A DNA stretch of 64,000 bases from Oscheius dolichura (GCA_932521035.1 OW051495.1:2976001-3040000), one strand, 5' to 3'. Numbered from the stretch's first letter, positions 12,950-24,980 are shown. Notes: generated from the sequence alone by a model not told the origin. Translations and numbers: made by a program.

Positions 12950-13440
12950 TTTTTTCAATGTTCTACCGTCACTTGATATGGTCTGCGTTTCACTGTAATT
13001 CTATTGAGTCGAGTTGCCCGTCTGAAAAGAAGACATAGTAATCGAACTGGGAGGAATTTAACGGAAGGAAACCTTTTGAAAGTAACCCATTCAACTATTC
13101 GCAATGTTCCAAACGTACTTGTTATATTCGCTTGTTTATTGTACCTCTAATGAATCGAAACTGCGTAAAAACATAGCAAGTTTCAATCCCTTTTCCTCCC
13201 TTCCAGATCTTCCTGACCCTCATCCAAATATTTTCAATGTTCCGCCTACAACATATGTTCTACTATGTTCTACTCTTCATTGTAATGCTAATGGAATCAA
13301 CTGACCATTGAGTTCGGAGTTCTACGGAGAGAAGACTTTCTGAAGAAGTTCATTCGGATATTTTCAATGTTCCGTTTCTACTTGTTATATGTGTTGCTCC
13401 ACTGTAATTCTAATGAATCCATCTTACCGTCTCACAAATA
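12950..13440 (+). repeat. Degenerate ~130-bp repeat units
   Basis: Units starting near 12,951, 13,098, 13,228 and 13,359 share CAATGTTC(C/T), then ACTTGATAT or TTGTTATAT, then CACTGTAATTCTA and TGAATC (or diverged forms). Two further units lie in an intron near 28,325 and 28,515. The ATGTTCY...ATAT core, 11-13 bases apart, looks like a variant of the GTTTC...ATAA motif. Confidence 0.45.
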
Positions 13441-13907
13441 ATAGAAAGTTTCAAATCATTAGTTCTCCCTGTCAGATTTCTCTGATCGTCTTCCTCCACC
13501 CTGTTCCTTATTTTCCAGATCCCTCCCTCCTCTCAATCTCGAAAATACTTGTGCCTCAAGAAGCTTCTTCAGAAATTTTTGGTTTTCGGAACAACAAAGA
13601 GCGGGAGAAGATGCTTGCTTTGAGGGGTAACGACGCCCGGCTGGGAGATCATTCCCAGCCAGAAAAACGTCTGTCAGCCAATAACATTCATGGGCTGATG
13701 GGTCGGAGCCCCCTTTCCCCCGCTACTCTATCTCCCAGGTCTATGTCTTATCCAAGCAACCTCTCTTCCCACCATTCATTTTTTTCATTGGGATGTGTTA
13801 TTCTCCAAATTTTATATGTTTCGATTTCTGAATAAAGAAAAGGAAAGAGGCATCTTGTAATTGATAGTCTCCATCCGTTGCTCATCAAATAAAGTGGGGG
13901 GAGATAC

Positions 13908-14308
13908 TTAACCCCGAAAATGAATGTCACACTTTTCGTCCCAATCTCTCCTTTTTGCTTATTTTCTGTTATTTCGCCCGTCTAATTGCATTTTATGATG
14001 TCTTCTTGTGTATAAGTGGTACTATACTGAATATACCGATGTTCTATTAGTGATTCGCCGGACCCCGTACCCCCTCCCTGGTTGGGGTTCCGAAGGAGAC
14101 ATGCCGCAGGCATGTCGACGAGGAGCTGTTAAAGCAGGGGGTCCAGGGGCGCAGACCCCCCGGAATGCCTACCTAGGAGTAAACAATATATTTACTGAAG
14201 AAAAATACCATAAAATACAATAAGACGACTGAAATAACACAAAATAAGCAAAAAGGGGAGATTGGGACGAAAAGTGTGACTTAACCCCGAATTCATTTTC
14301 GGGGTTAA
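13908..14308. mobile_element. piggyBac-type MITE with TTAA duplications
   Basis: TTAA-CCCCGAAAATGAATG at 13908 is mirrored by CATTTTCGGGG-TTAA ending at 14308. A longer subterminal inverted repeat pairs about 13,927-13,976 with about 14,231-14,280, and TTAACCCCGA is duplicated at 14281. CCC/GGG tips bounded by TTAA are typical of piggyBac transposons. The ~400-bp body has no transposase frame, so it would need an enzyme supplied in trans. Confidence 0.7.
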
Positions 14309-15442
14309 GTATACACACTCAATAAAGTACCAAAACGGTCAGTGGATTCCTGGGGAATCCATCTCCTCTCTTTCTCATCCAGTACCTATTCCACCCAGTT
14401 TTCAGTTTCCTAGATTCTTCATCGATAACGTAAATAGACGGCCATATACCTTACAAGAGTACATTTGATTTCACATAAAATTCTAAAATGTTTCCATCCC
14501 GCAATAAAGAGAATTGTCTGTCCCTCTGTTATTGGGTCCAATCCGTGGTTGGAAAAAGATTAAAAATAGCCAAGGTCATCTTCAGAGCTGTTCCCCAGTT
14601 TTCCAAATGGTCCCTCTTCTCTACTCCTCCTTTTCTCATATTTTTTATCGAAAACGTAAATAACTTCCAGCAATTTTCGAAATATTTCACTCCCTCAATA
14701 AAGTGATCCGACCGATTTTCAGTTACTAAAATCCTCTTTGTTAGATAAATGAAAATAAAGCGAACGTCACCTCCTAGCTCGATCCGTGTCCCCCTCATCA
14801 TCTCCGTCCAGCCGGATCACCTGCCGCCTAATTCCCTATTCACCCGGTCAATTACTGTCTTTTTTCTACCCTTGAATGAGACGCATTCCCGCCGCCTACC
14901 CCGTACCCGCTCCCCCCTTCTCTCTATCTTTCTGCTCTATCTGCACCGTCTCCCTCCTTTTGTTCTCGCCCCCTGCATTCTGCTCCAAAAGTCATCCGTA
15001 TTGTTGACTTTTTACCGGTGAAGTCGGTCCGCCGTTTGCCGTGCCCCATCTCAATGAATTGCCGTCTAATTCGCGGGCACTTCACCCGTCCGCCGTCTGG
15101 GTGGTCTTCTTATTATTATTCCCTCGAGTTCCTGCAAAAGGCAATCCTCAAAAGTAAAGGGGCCCAGCCGGCCGGATGAATGATTCATAAACGTTCTCTC
15201 TTCTCTCCGGGAAGAGACCAAATAACCCAGGAGGAGGAGTACCCCGTCGTGGGAACAAAGGAACCGTTTGATCCACTTGAATTCCTTGTGTTCCCGGGCC
15301 GTGTCAACAACCTCCTCCGCTTGTTAGAAGCCATTGACAGGACCATCTGTAGCTTCTACTCCGGGGGCCAAAGTACCTTATTTTCCATTATTTTTACTAA
15401 CTTTGGCATGCGAGTAGTGAAAACAAGCATTCTTTTGAAAGT

Positions 15443-17125
15443 TTATAAGTTCCGTGAAATATTTATCAGCCAAGAATGTTGTCTTACCCAGTGAACATCA
15501 TCCTCCGCTTATTAGACACCCCTATTCGATGAGCCGCACCATCTATAGTCTTTCTGCGGGGCAAGGGCCCAACTCCTCATTTCTTCTAGTTATTTCAAAT
15601 ACTTGCGACGCAATAATAAAACAAGCAGTAGTTGGGAATCTTATAAGTTCTACGAAATGTTTATCAGTCAAGAATGCTGTCTTACCCGCTACACACCCCT
15701 CCTTTCCAATGTACCACCAGTACTTCTCGCCTGGTTATTAGGACCGCCTTTATGGCCATACATGGGCACGCGCCCGTTTTCGGGTGTAAAACGGGCGTGT
15801 CGGATGTTTGTGCCCGTATTTGCCCAAGAATTTCATAAGTTCTATGATATATTTATAAGTCACGAATAATCCTTGAAACACTCAAGCCTTTACTGCTATC
15901 TTCAACATCCTTTTTCGCATGCTAAAATCAACAAGAAGGTCATATTTTCACACATCTCACCTTATTACATCAGTAAAGGTAAGGCAGCTGGCAGATAATG
16001 TTTAATGTTTCCTGAAACATTTATCAGTTTTTACTATTGTCATTCCCCCAATAATCCATCTGTAAGCTGTATTCCCCGAACATCAAGTTCCCCGTCTTCG
16101 TTCTCCCCAGCTCAAGTTTTTAATCTGTGGTTTCCTTTTGGTTAATCAAAAGTTCTTCCTGGTTATCTTTTTGCTCATATATTCTCATCAAAAGAGGAAG
16201 TAGAAATAATCTTTTCAACAAATTTAATAAATTTCGTGAAATTTGGTCCTCTGTAGTGCTTCAATATGAAGCCACCAGTGTGCTTATGTTTTCCGTGAAT
16301 GTTATAAGTTCCACAAAAGGTTTATCAGTCTGTAATACTGGTTCCTCCACTCTTCTTTGTCGTCCTCTTCGAGCCCCTTGCATTCTGCCACCTTTCTGGG
16401 GTTATCGATAGTCTTTTTTTTCCAAGATCAACGAAGCCACTTTCCGCCTTTTCCGATTACACAGTAGTTCCTGTGTCTTTCTCTTTTTACCGCGGTATTC
16501 GAGTTGTCAGTAAAAATAAGTTCTTTTTCAGAAATTAAATAAGTTCTATGGAACATTTATTAGCCGGTTGTGTTCATCCTACTACTCATTTGGCGGTATT
16601 CTCATTCATTCGTCTCCTCCCGCATACACTACTACAGTAAAATCATCCGTTTTCGAAAGTTTATACGCTTCTCGAAACATTTATCAATAGTTACTCTTGT
16701 TCTCTTCACTCTGGCTGTTCTCTTGTGGTATCCCTTATGTGTTGCTCTTTCTCCCATCGTTCTCCTCACTTCCGTAATCATCATAACCTTTGAGATCGAA
16801 GAACTCAATTCCCATTTGAACATTTTAGTAATTATACCCATTTTTTTCTAATTTTATTAGTTCCATAGAGCATTTATCAGTGGTCACTATTTTTCTCCAA
16901 TGTTTCTTTGTACTCGATACGAACCTTCTTCGACATTGGCTCCCCCGTTCCTCTTCTAATTTGCCAGTCAATTAGAAGTTCGCCCTCTAGAGGTTGCTAT
17001 CCCCCGCTACAGTTTCACATTACACTGTAGTTCTTGTGTCCTTCTCTTTTTGCTGTCGCTAACAAGTCATTAGTAAAAATAAGTTCTTCCCCTGAAATTT
17101 AATAAGTTCCGCGAAGCATTTATCA
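15443..17125 (-). repeat. Ten-copy GTTTC...TTATAA motif cluster
   Basis: Ten copies occur at about 15443, 15641, 15834, 16002, 16224, 16302, 16536, 16660, 16854 and 17099. Read on the minus strand the consensus is TGATAAATGTTTC, then about four variable bases, then GAACTTATAA; the TTTC-to-ATAA gap is nine bases in well-kept copies. About 18 bases further, many copies share a T-rich box such as CTTATTTTTACT or GCTTGTTTT. Spacing is 80-310 bp and the sequence between is otherwise unrelated, so this is not a simple tandem repeat. The form resembles the C. elegans 21U-RNA upstream motif (CTGTTTCA). Confidence 0.7.
15755..15823. repeat. Short hairpin with TACATGGGC terminus
   Basis: TACATGGGCACGCGCCCG, a central GTTTTCGGGTGTAAAAC loop region and a mirrored CGGGCGTG...GTGCCCGTA. 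The TA-CATGGGC end equals that of the 21.3-kb element, so this may be a minimal deletion derivative. Confidence 0.4.
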
Positions 17126-18930
17126 TTCGGTAGTACAGTCCCCAACAATATCTATCCATTTGTTTTAGTGGTATCCCCCGTCATTCCCCTTCCCGGCTCC
17201 CCCACCTCCTCCCTGTTGTCGTCGTCTCCGATTTCTATTTGTTTCGTTGTCTTTTCTCCAAAACTTCTGTGTTCCGCCAATCAAACAGAGCCACCTTTGC
17301 AGCTTCTGCAAACGGAGACTATTCTCTACCGGGTGGCATGGCTTTTTGATCTTCTCGCGGTCTTTCCCTGCCTCTTCAACCCGACCCGGGGAATCTAGGA
17401 TCACCGTATAGTTTGTCCCGTCCATTTGATCCAGCTCATTACCCTAATGTTTCCCTCCCCGGCGTTCCTCCTTGATTTTCCCAAACAAAACCTATTTGTC
17501 TCGCGAGGCAGCGTCATTGGTCTCCTCTCCGCCTTGTCCTAGCATAATTTACAAGCTCAAATGGGCTTTTGATTTGGGATTTTCGCCTCTATTCACAGGC
17601 AATTGGGAGAAAATGGGCGAGAAGATCAATAGAGATAGAGGAGAACTACTGTTTGGGGAAGAATACTCTTCCCTTTCTCGCTACTGCACTCGTATAATCT
17701 CGGCAGCAGAAACTTCTTTTGTTCAGCTGCCACTTTCTTACTATTGCTTCTGCTGCCGAGATCTTACGGCTGCGGGGGGCGGACTATTCTGAACAGGGAG
17801 GCGGATCTACCGTATCCCTAGAACTTCTATTTTCCTCGTTTTCCTCCAGATCAAGTTTGTTCTAAAGAGAGTGCAATACGTGTATTTCCCATGTTCGTGC
17901 GCGCTGTTCTGTATTGCCCTCAACTGTGCCTCTCAAGAACTTTAAAGGAACACTCTCCTATATTATTGTTTTCGTTAAGAGCACACGTTATCCGGCAGTT
18001 GACGAGAGTCCCCCCTGTCCCCCTAGGGCCTGCTCCCTTGTTCTCTGCCCCTTCCTTTCTTCTGTTTTTCTCCAAATAAACGTCAGAACGGGGTGTGCCA
18101 TCTAATTAGTTGTCCTAATTAAGAGCACCTATTTTGTCCGCGTTGCCGGGAACTTTCCCACGCCGCCGGCCTCTTCCTCGCCTCGGCCCGAACGGCTTCC
18201 TCCCTGGGTTTCTCACAGGCCTTCTTCTGCGAACGAGGGCAGCTCCTCCAACCGAAGGCAATCCTATAAAAAGCTCATTAAAGATCCTCTCACCGGAGGC
18301 TGTTTCGAATTTCCGGCCGGCCGTCGTCGGCTTGGTAGCTGTGGATCACGCGGGCATCTGTTTGCGGGCGGGAGCTGTTTGATTTAATCGAGGGCAGATT
18401 TGACAGTATGGCAGGGGCAGTCTCCCGGGGGCCTGCCCCTTTTCTTATACCCTCTCCGATACACAACCCGTACCTCTTCCGATCCGTCTCAATTACGGCC
18501 CATTTTCTGAATGTTTTGCCCCCTTCGTTAGGGGGGATAAGCCCCTTGCCCTTTATTGGACTTTCCAAAATTGTTCTTCCTTTTTTCCATGTCATTAACT
18601 GACTCGGCTGGATCCACGACAATATGAGGGGGCGCCTTTCTCTGTTTCTCCCCTTCCTTTTCCTAATTATGTCTTCTTCTCGTATTTTCTACCAGTCTAA
18701 CTTCTCCCAGACGTTCCCGAGTCTTCTTTCCCCATTCTCCCATCCTCAAGCACCGACCCTTATGAATGAATAAGGATTTACGCTCTTCCTCCTCCACCTG
18801 ACCAGTCCATTTCTAAAACCAGGAACATCTCTTTTCTTTCACTGCCTGGCTGTCTCCTTCCGAGCAAAACAGCCACGTTCATCATGGCTAGATCTGGCCG
18901 GATGATATGACCTCCCGGCAGTCGGAACTT

Positions 18931-20150
18931 GTATGTTTTGGCGCCGTCTTATAACATTAAACATACACGCATTGGTGTTAGGCGTTGTTTGATTACTGGC
19001 ATCCTTTCCCTTGAGCTTCTCACTTTTCGAGATGTTATATTTTGTTTGTTCCCCAAAGCATCTGAATTCAGTCAAGCAAGAAGACAAACAGCTGGATGGA
19101 AGTACGACCAATTTCTTCTAGTTCTTCTAGTGTTTTGGCCTTTCTTGATAATGGTAAAACTAAGCCAAGTAGCGTAGCCTTGCCTTTCCTTTTCCGTAGC
19201 TGGTCAGTTGTCGTTTTTAGGTTTTGGCGTTATATTTGATTACCCCGAGCTATGACTAGTGACATTTGTACGTACGTCTGACTGGGTTCCACTACACATC
19301 TGATGTTCTTCCATTTTGCCTTCTATGTTTTCAAGTTCTTCTACTCGAATTGCCATCGTTCCTTCTAAAACTTATCCGGACTCCACCTATAAAATGAACA
19401 AAAACGTAGAACCTGTTCCATTGATATTTAGACTTTTCTAAGTTTTGACTCTCCTTGATTACTTCCACATTATAACAGACGGTATTACCTCGTTTATACC
19501 GTACGCCACTGTCACTTTTCGGTCCTTTTCTTTCTGCTCTTCTCTCATTTCTCCTTTTTCGGTTTTGGTGCTACTTGATCACTTCTAAACAGCGGTAGAG
19601 GCTTATTCGTTCTAGCGGAGTCGTTCTCTTAATCATCAATTCGTTCTTCTTGTATTCAGGAGACATTCGTCGGTTTTCTTTTCTGTTGTGTGTTTCGGCG
19701 CTGTTTGATAATCTGAAAATTTTAGTGACGGCATTACAACTGAGGAAAGCGTTTTACAGTAGAATTTCATCGTCCCACTTTTTCGTCTTCTACCTTTTTG
19801 CCATTTTATTTTGTTCGTAGCCTTCCCCCCCCCCCCCCCCCCTTTAGCACTATTTCGTTCCACTATTCCCCTCATCTCCACTTACCTTTATATGCTTTGC
19901 TGTAATTTGATAACCTGAAAGTTATACTCAATCGAACTCTTCATGTATCTTTCCACCGAAAATATCTGAAATCCTCCTCTTTACATTTCCTACTCGTCCT
20001 CTATTTGTCAGTTGTATTTGTTCTAGTGCTGTGTGATGATTAACCTTATAATTAAATCCTGAGACACTTCCTTCTGCCTGAATCTGGCACTCTGTTGACT
20101 CACCCTTCTCCGGTACTCCGTTCTCTGTTTTAGCGTTGTTTCATAACCTC
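18931..20150 (+). repeat. Ten-copy GTTTTGGCG...GATAAC motif cluster
   Basis: Plus-strand copies lie at about 18931, 18972, 19131, 19219, 19441, 19561, 19691, 19891, 20020 and 20126. The consensus is TGTTTTGGCG, about six variable bases, then TTGATAAC; the GTTTT/GTTTC core is 11 bases from ATAA in good copies (18931, 19691, 20126). Spacing is 40-220 bp. A second class of the motif seen at 15.4-17.1 kb, on the opposite strand. Confidence 0.65.
19825..19842 (+). repeat. Homopolymeric C18 tract
   Basis: Eighteen consecutive C bases inside a pyrimidine-rich stretch. Prone to length error in assembly; no function proposed. Confidence 0.9.
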
Positions 20151-21312
20151 CAAAGTATACCCAAAAACGCTAGTCCTCAAATCAGGCCTTCATCCTTTTC
20201 CCCTCCTTCCCATTTGTCTTCGAACTTTTCCAAATCTTCCCCATTTTTCATAAAATAACGACGGCGCAGTAATCAGAAGAGGAAGCCGAGCCGGCCCCAT
20301 TCCGAGATTAGAAATTGCTCTCTCTCTGTCCTTTTTACGACTACAAATAACATTGAAAAGTGAATTTCCGCCTTTTTCAACAGAAAGAGAAGGAGAGGAC
20401 AACTCGTCTCCGGAGTATTGTTGTCGACGGCGTCGTCGCTTACTCCCGCATCAATTTCCATTCTCAATTGTTTTCCACCTTCTCTCTATGTTTCTTCGAT
20501 GATTCATATAATTCCCGGACCCGTCTGCTCTATTTATACTGCCGCCATAACATGAACTCCTTATATAAATTGAAGATATTCAAATTGGGCGGGAAGATGA
20601 GTAACTGCGTAGTCCTTTTCTTCTTCTTCTTTGCTTCATTTAACATAAATAAGTGAACGGGGAGAAATGTACGGGACAACGGGATCATTCCGATCTTCAG
20701 CTTCAAAATGGAATCGGCTCCCGTAGTAACTTCTCCTTTTCGGGTTCATTGAGAGTTTAAAAATTTCCAAAAACCCGGGAATTTTAAATGTACCCTGTCC
20801 AAGAAGACGAGTGGGAAGGGCTGTGTGTAATTCGAGGCGTTTCTTTGTCTTTGGCGCGAGAAAAATTTGAACCAAGAAGGGGTGGCGCGACAGGCGGGAA
20901 GGCGAGGACGACACACACATAACTTTACTTCCCCGGTCGCCGACAAGTTGCTCCTATTTTTAGCTCTCTTCATTTCGTAGTTGACACCTTGTAAACAGCG
21001 GGTACTGTTGACTTATAAAGAGTAGATCAAGCGGTGAGAATTCCCAGACGGCCGGAAACACTCGCCTGGCTCTCACGGGAGATCAGTCTCCCCTTTTGAG
21101 CAGTTGAACTTTCTCACCGGGTAATCCCCCGCCCGGCACGAAAATCCATAAATGGCACATCTCTCATGATCATTTTTTTCTTCGTCTCGGTCTATTCAAT
21201 CGAATCCGTGGCTATTCCAGTCATTCTCTTATGTTTCTGGGTGCCTACAAGAATTCCATAGACTTGCTGCTCCTGTTTCTGTTCTTATAAACTATCCATT
21301 CTCAGTAAAGCT

Positions 21313-21806
21313 TACATGGGCAGTACGCTCGATTTTGGGCGCCCCCGGGCGTGCGCACTTTGCACATTACATAACGGAAAAATTACGTAACGCGCTCCTT
21401 TTCTGAGACGTTTGTGATCCTAAATCGATTATTTCTGAACCGTTTTCAAAAAATAAAAAGTTAGCTTGTAGCCGAGATCAACACGGTTTAAATGAGCCTA
21501 AGGCTGATAGCGTTCACTCGAGAGAAAATCCTGTAGCAGTGCAAATGAGCAAGAAAACGTCGAAAAGTCAACATTTGATGTCACAGAGAGTTTTATGTGA
21601 GGGCTATTGAGCTGAAACCTGATTTGTCAAAACCATCTTGATCTTGGCTACAAGCTAACTTTTTATTTTTTGAAAACGGTTCAGAAATAATCGAGTTAGG
21701 ATCACAAACGTCTCAGAAAAGGAACGCGTTATGTAATTTTTCCGTTATGTAACGCGTAAAGTGCGCACGCCCGGGGACGCCCAAAATCGGGCGTACTGCC
21801 CATGTA
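21313..21806. mobile_element. TA-flanked 490-bp hairpin element
   Basis: The element starts TA-CATGGGCAGTACGC and ends GCGTACTGCCCATG-TA. Its arms, about 200 bp each, are near-perfect reverse complements (for example GATTTTGGGCG against CGCCCAAAATC, and TTAGCTTGTAGCCGAGATC against GATCTTGGCTACAAGCTAA), leaving a ~100-bp loop. TA flanks and long inverted arms fit a Tc1/mariner-type MITE. Related remnants lie at 8.4-8.8 kb and 15.76 kb. Confidence 0.7.
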
Positions 21807-22413
21807 TGAAGCTCCCTCAAATATCACTTCGGTTGTATCCAGCTCCTCTTTGTTATAAACAAGATCCTTTCACCACCCATTTCTCCCTGAAAATGACACA
21901 TTCCGTGGGAAAATTTACTCACAGAGAATAGCAGATGACTGTGGAAATGGCAGGCACAGAATGTTTCAACATTCGTTTATTTGTTAGTCATCTTTAGGGA
22001 AATGATGTAAAAGGGTTCTACCTATTTGAAAAAGTGAATATTGCCACGGAAATATTATCGAAAAAGCTCGTATTTGTTTTCTTCTAAAAGAAATTGGGAA
22101 CTCTGTAGTTTTACCCCATTTTTTAGTATTTCGGTAGATTTTACCAAATGTTTTGAGCTAACCGTAAAAGATTAATTTTTCTTTTCATTTGTTCGAAATA
22201 GAGATCCATGTGCCCCCTAATTTTCCTGCTCTTCGTTGTGTGCACTGGATGAACACAGATTGTTTTTGTATTTTCTGCGAAAAGAGAGGTTCTTCCTGGT
22301 TGCTACTGTATACTGTACTCTCTCTCTCTCTCTCTCTTCTGCTGATCTGATAGTATTGTTTCCTTCAATTTCTACTTTAATGCCCCCCTCGATACATAGA
22401 AGTCTCTCTTCAG

Positions 22414-24099
22414 ATGGATGAGTCGGCGACAGGTTCCGCCACGCCTTCTGCTCTGGATATGAATCTTCTGAAAGGGATCATGACCATTATCTACGTCTTC
22501 GTGTTCCTAATCGGGACACCGGGGAATCTCTGGATCATCTACAAACTCGTCCGAGCCAGGTGAATCTCTCTTTTTTGTTTGTTTTACGGTTTTCATAAAA
22601 TCCATCGTTTCACCTTGATATGATTGGGTGAAATATTTCAGATTATGGAGTTCTTCTGCCGCCCATTTGACAGTTTCCCAGCGGTCGAGGATCTATATCT
22701 GCCTCCTGGCCTGTTCCGACCTGCTCCTTCTCCTGACCCTGCCCTTTACGGCCAGCTACAATTTCAAAGGAACGTGGATATTCGGAGAAATTGTGAGTTA
22801 CAGTAGTCCTACAATTCAGAAATCCAGTTTTTACTCATAAAACAATCAACTTCTAGATGTGCTACGCTGCTCTGTCGATAGAAATCGTCACAAAGATTTT
22901 CTCCGTCGTTTTGTTGACCGTAATGAGTCTGGAGAGGTATTTCATCGTCTGTACTCGGTGAGTTTCTAATCTTCCAATTCTGCTTGATATATTCATTTTT
23001 TAAACATTATCATTGGTTTATGGTCCGTTCTAAATTTTTAGATTGCGAAATTCGTTCCAATCGTGGATGTCCTGTATCCCTCTGGCTCTGGGTACTCTCT
23101 TCTGTGCCGTTGCCCCCTCGGCCTACCATTATGCCCACATTACCCACCACCAGTTTCTTCTCCCCGGAATGGTGAGTTTATCCAGAATATTAGACAAGTA
23201 TGCCTCCGGCCGCCGTTGGCGGTGTTGTTATTAAAATTTGACGGTCGAATTAATTTTGACCGTCAGCTTTTCTGCTTCCCTAACAGTCTGCTTTTGATCG
23301 TCGGAATAGAACAGACGACAGGTCTGACGGACAGACAGAGATCTGCCCAGGATAAATTGAGATTTTCTGTTTTGGACCAGTTATAAAACGAGCATTCCTC
23401 TATGGCGATGATTATTGCTTTCGAATTGATTTTGCTTCCATGAAAAACAGTACATTTCCCATTCCAGGAGCACATAACGGTGTGTATCGTGAACATGGAC
23501 GACGACACGTTCAACATCTACGCCAGCTATACCTTTACCGTCGGTTTCGTCATCCCCTTCACCATTATGGCCTTCTGTTACATTATGTTGGTCCGCCACG
23601 TCCGACAGAAGTTCCGGAATAGGAAGAGTAAGTCCCAGAGTTACAGTAACCTCCCCCGTTCAGTAGCTGTCAATGCCCAGAAAGTATTAAAAGAGCCGCG
23701 GTACATGGCCGAGATGAGGAAGTCCATCTGGCGGATAGCCGTCTTCCATTTCATCTGCTGGGCCCCCTTCTGGTCCTTTACCATGATCCCTCATTATATA
23801 CAATACTACCGGAGGGTCGAGGTGGAGAATGAGAATCAGGAAAGACCGCCGAATTGGTAAGGGTCCTGAGTAGATAACGAAGGGAATCTATTCCAGGTAT
23901 GTCTACGGTCGGTTGTTCGCCAACTGTCTCCCGTATATCAATGCAGCAGGTGAGATATAATATAATAAATACAGTAATATTGCCAATTCTAGGTAATTGG
24001 GTACTGTATGCTGTGTTGAATTCGGACGTCCGGAAACATATCTACCACCAGCCGAGGAAGATCAACCGCCACGGGTTCCAGTCACTTTCGACCGTCTGA
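22414..24099 (+). CDS. Class A peptide GPCR (somatostatin/allatostatin-C receptor-like)
   Basis: Seven exons (22414-22559, 22642-22792, 22857-22957, 23042-23171, 23468-23856, 23897-23949, 23993-24099) give about 358 aa. The ATG directly follows CTTCAG, so a trans-splice acceptor may form the 5' end. Visible landmarks are GTPGN in TM1, LACSD in TM2, a TM3 Cys (EIMCYAALS) with the ERY motif, the second extracellular Cys (ITVCIV) and FHFICWAPFW in TM6. The TM7 NPxxY motif is changed to NWVLY. The third loop is basic. These features place it among rhodopsin-family neuropeptide receptors acting through G proteins at the plasma membrane; the ligand cannot be read from sequence. Intron 4 carries a dispersed repeat. 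Confidence 0.88.
23196..23370 (+). repeat. Dispersed ~175-bp repeat, copy in the GPCR intron
   Basis: Starts TATGCCTCCGGCCGCC, carries several GACGGTCG/GACCGTC words and ends near AGATCTGCC. A second copy at 36,480-36,655 keeps the same word order. Non-coding. Confidence 0.5.
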
Positions 24100-24221
24100 T
24101 CTTCTTCTTCTTCTTTTCCCCCGGGTTTTCCGTTGTCTATTATTTCGCTTACGGGATAGATTTTAGGCTGTTGTTGTCTGTTTCTGCTCAAGTTTAAAAC
24201 AAATGATCTCTGGTATTCTAT

Positions 24222-24227
24222 AATAAA
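24222..24227 (+). promoter_or_regulatory. Poly(A) signal of the GPCR gene
   Basis: AATAAA 122 bases after the TGA stop. Confidence 0.6.
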
Positions 24228-24980
24228 TTATCTCTTTTTGTGTTAGTCAATATTCAGAGTTCCCCAGTCGAAGGCGTTTTCCGTTGTTTCGGTCCCGGGG
24301 CGTTATCTGCCTTTTACGGCGCCTAGCAGAGACCCCCTAAAGCCTTTGAAACGGTGATAAGACACGGCTCAACTATCGGCCGACGAGTACTCCCCCTCTG
24401 CCATTCTCTTCCTTTTCAATCTCTTTCGATTTATAGGTAACCACGGAAAGAAGAGACCGGATGAGTGGAGACATTATTGGCAGCGGGGTTCGGCTCGAGG
24501 AGGCACCTCCTATTTTGGTATTGATTGATCATTTATTATCTTCTGTTGCATAGTACCCATATAGCACCCGAGTGAAACATTTCCTTTACTTTGAGGCAAT
24601 GTTTTTGTGGTGGAAATTGATCGCCAATAGATAAGAAGAGGAATTCCTGGCCCCCTCAATTGGGGCTTTTCTTCCCTTCCCGGGTACAACACAAAGCGGC
24701 CGACTCATTGTCTCTTATCGTTTTTACGTGTGGGCGAATCCTCTCATTTATTAGTCATTTAGCCGGGTATTCTGATAGAGCAAATGGGGTTCGCTATGTT
24801 TTGGGCCAGCTATGAAGAGGGGAGCTCAAAACTAAACTGAGTTTTTTCATATTATATTGAAGTCAAAGTGGAATGTTTCATTTGTCGTGGATTTTCCCAT
24901 GCCATTTACAGCTTTTATTATGATCCGAGGGCCAAAACAAACACGGAAGAAGAGAGCAAATAAAGTATATTTTACAGAGC

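Larger units (their letters stand above)
11730..22413. other. 10.7-kb gene-free region rich in repeats
   Basis: No spliced gene was recognised on either strand; open frames here are short, pyrimidine rich and lack matching splice phases. The region holds degenerate ~130-bp repeats (12.95-13.44 kb), a TTAA-flanked MITE (13.9-14.3 kb), two GTTTC-motif clusters (15.4-17.1 and 18.9-20.2 kb), a C18 tract and a 490-bp hairpin (21.3-21.8 kb). Confidence 0.6.

Noticed and set aside
15443-20150. CRISPR array or satellite
   Set aside because: Eukaryotic context, irregular spacing, degenerate units and opposite orientations of the two clusters.
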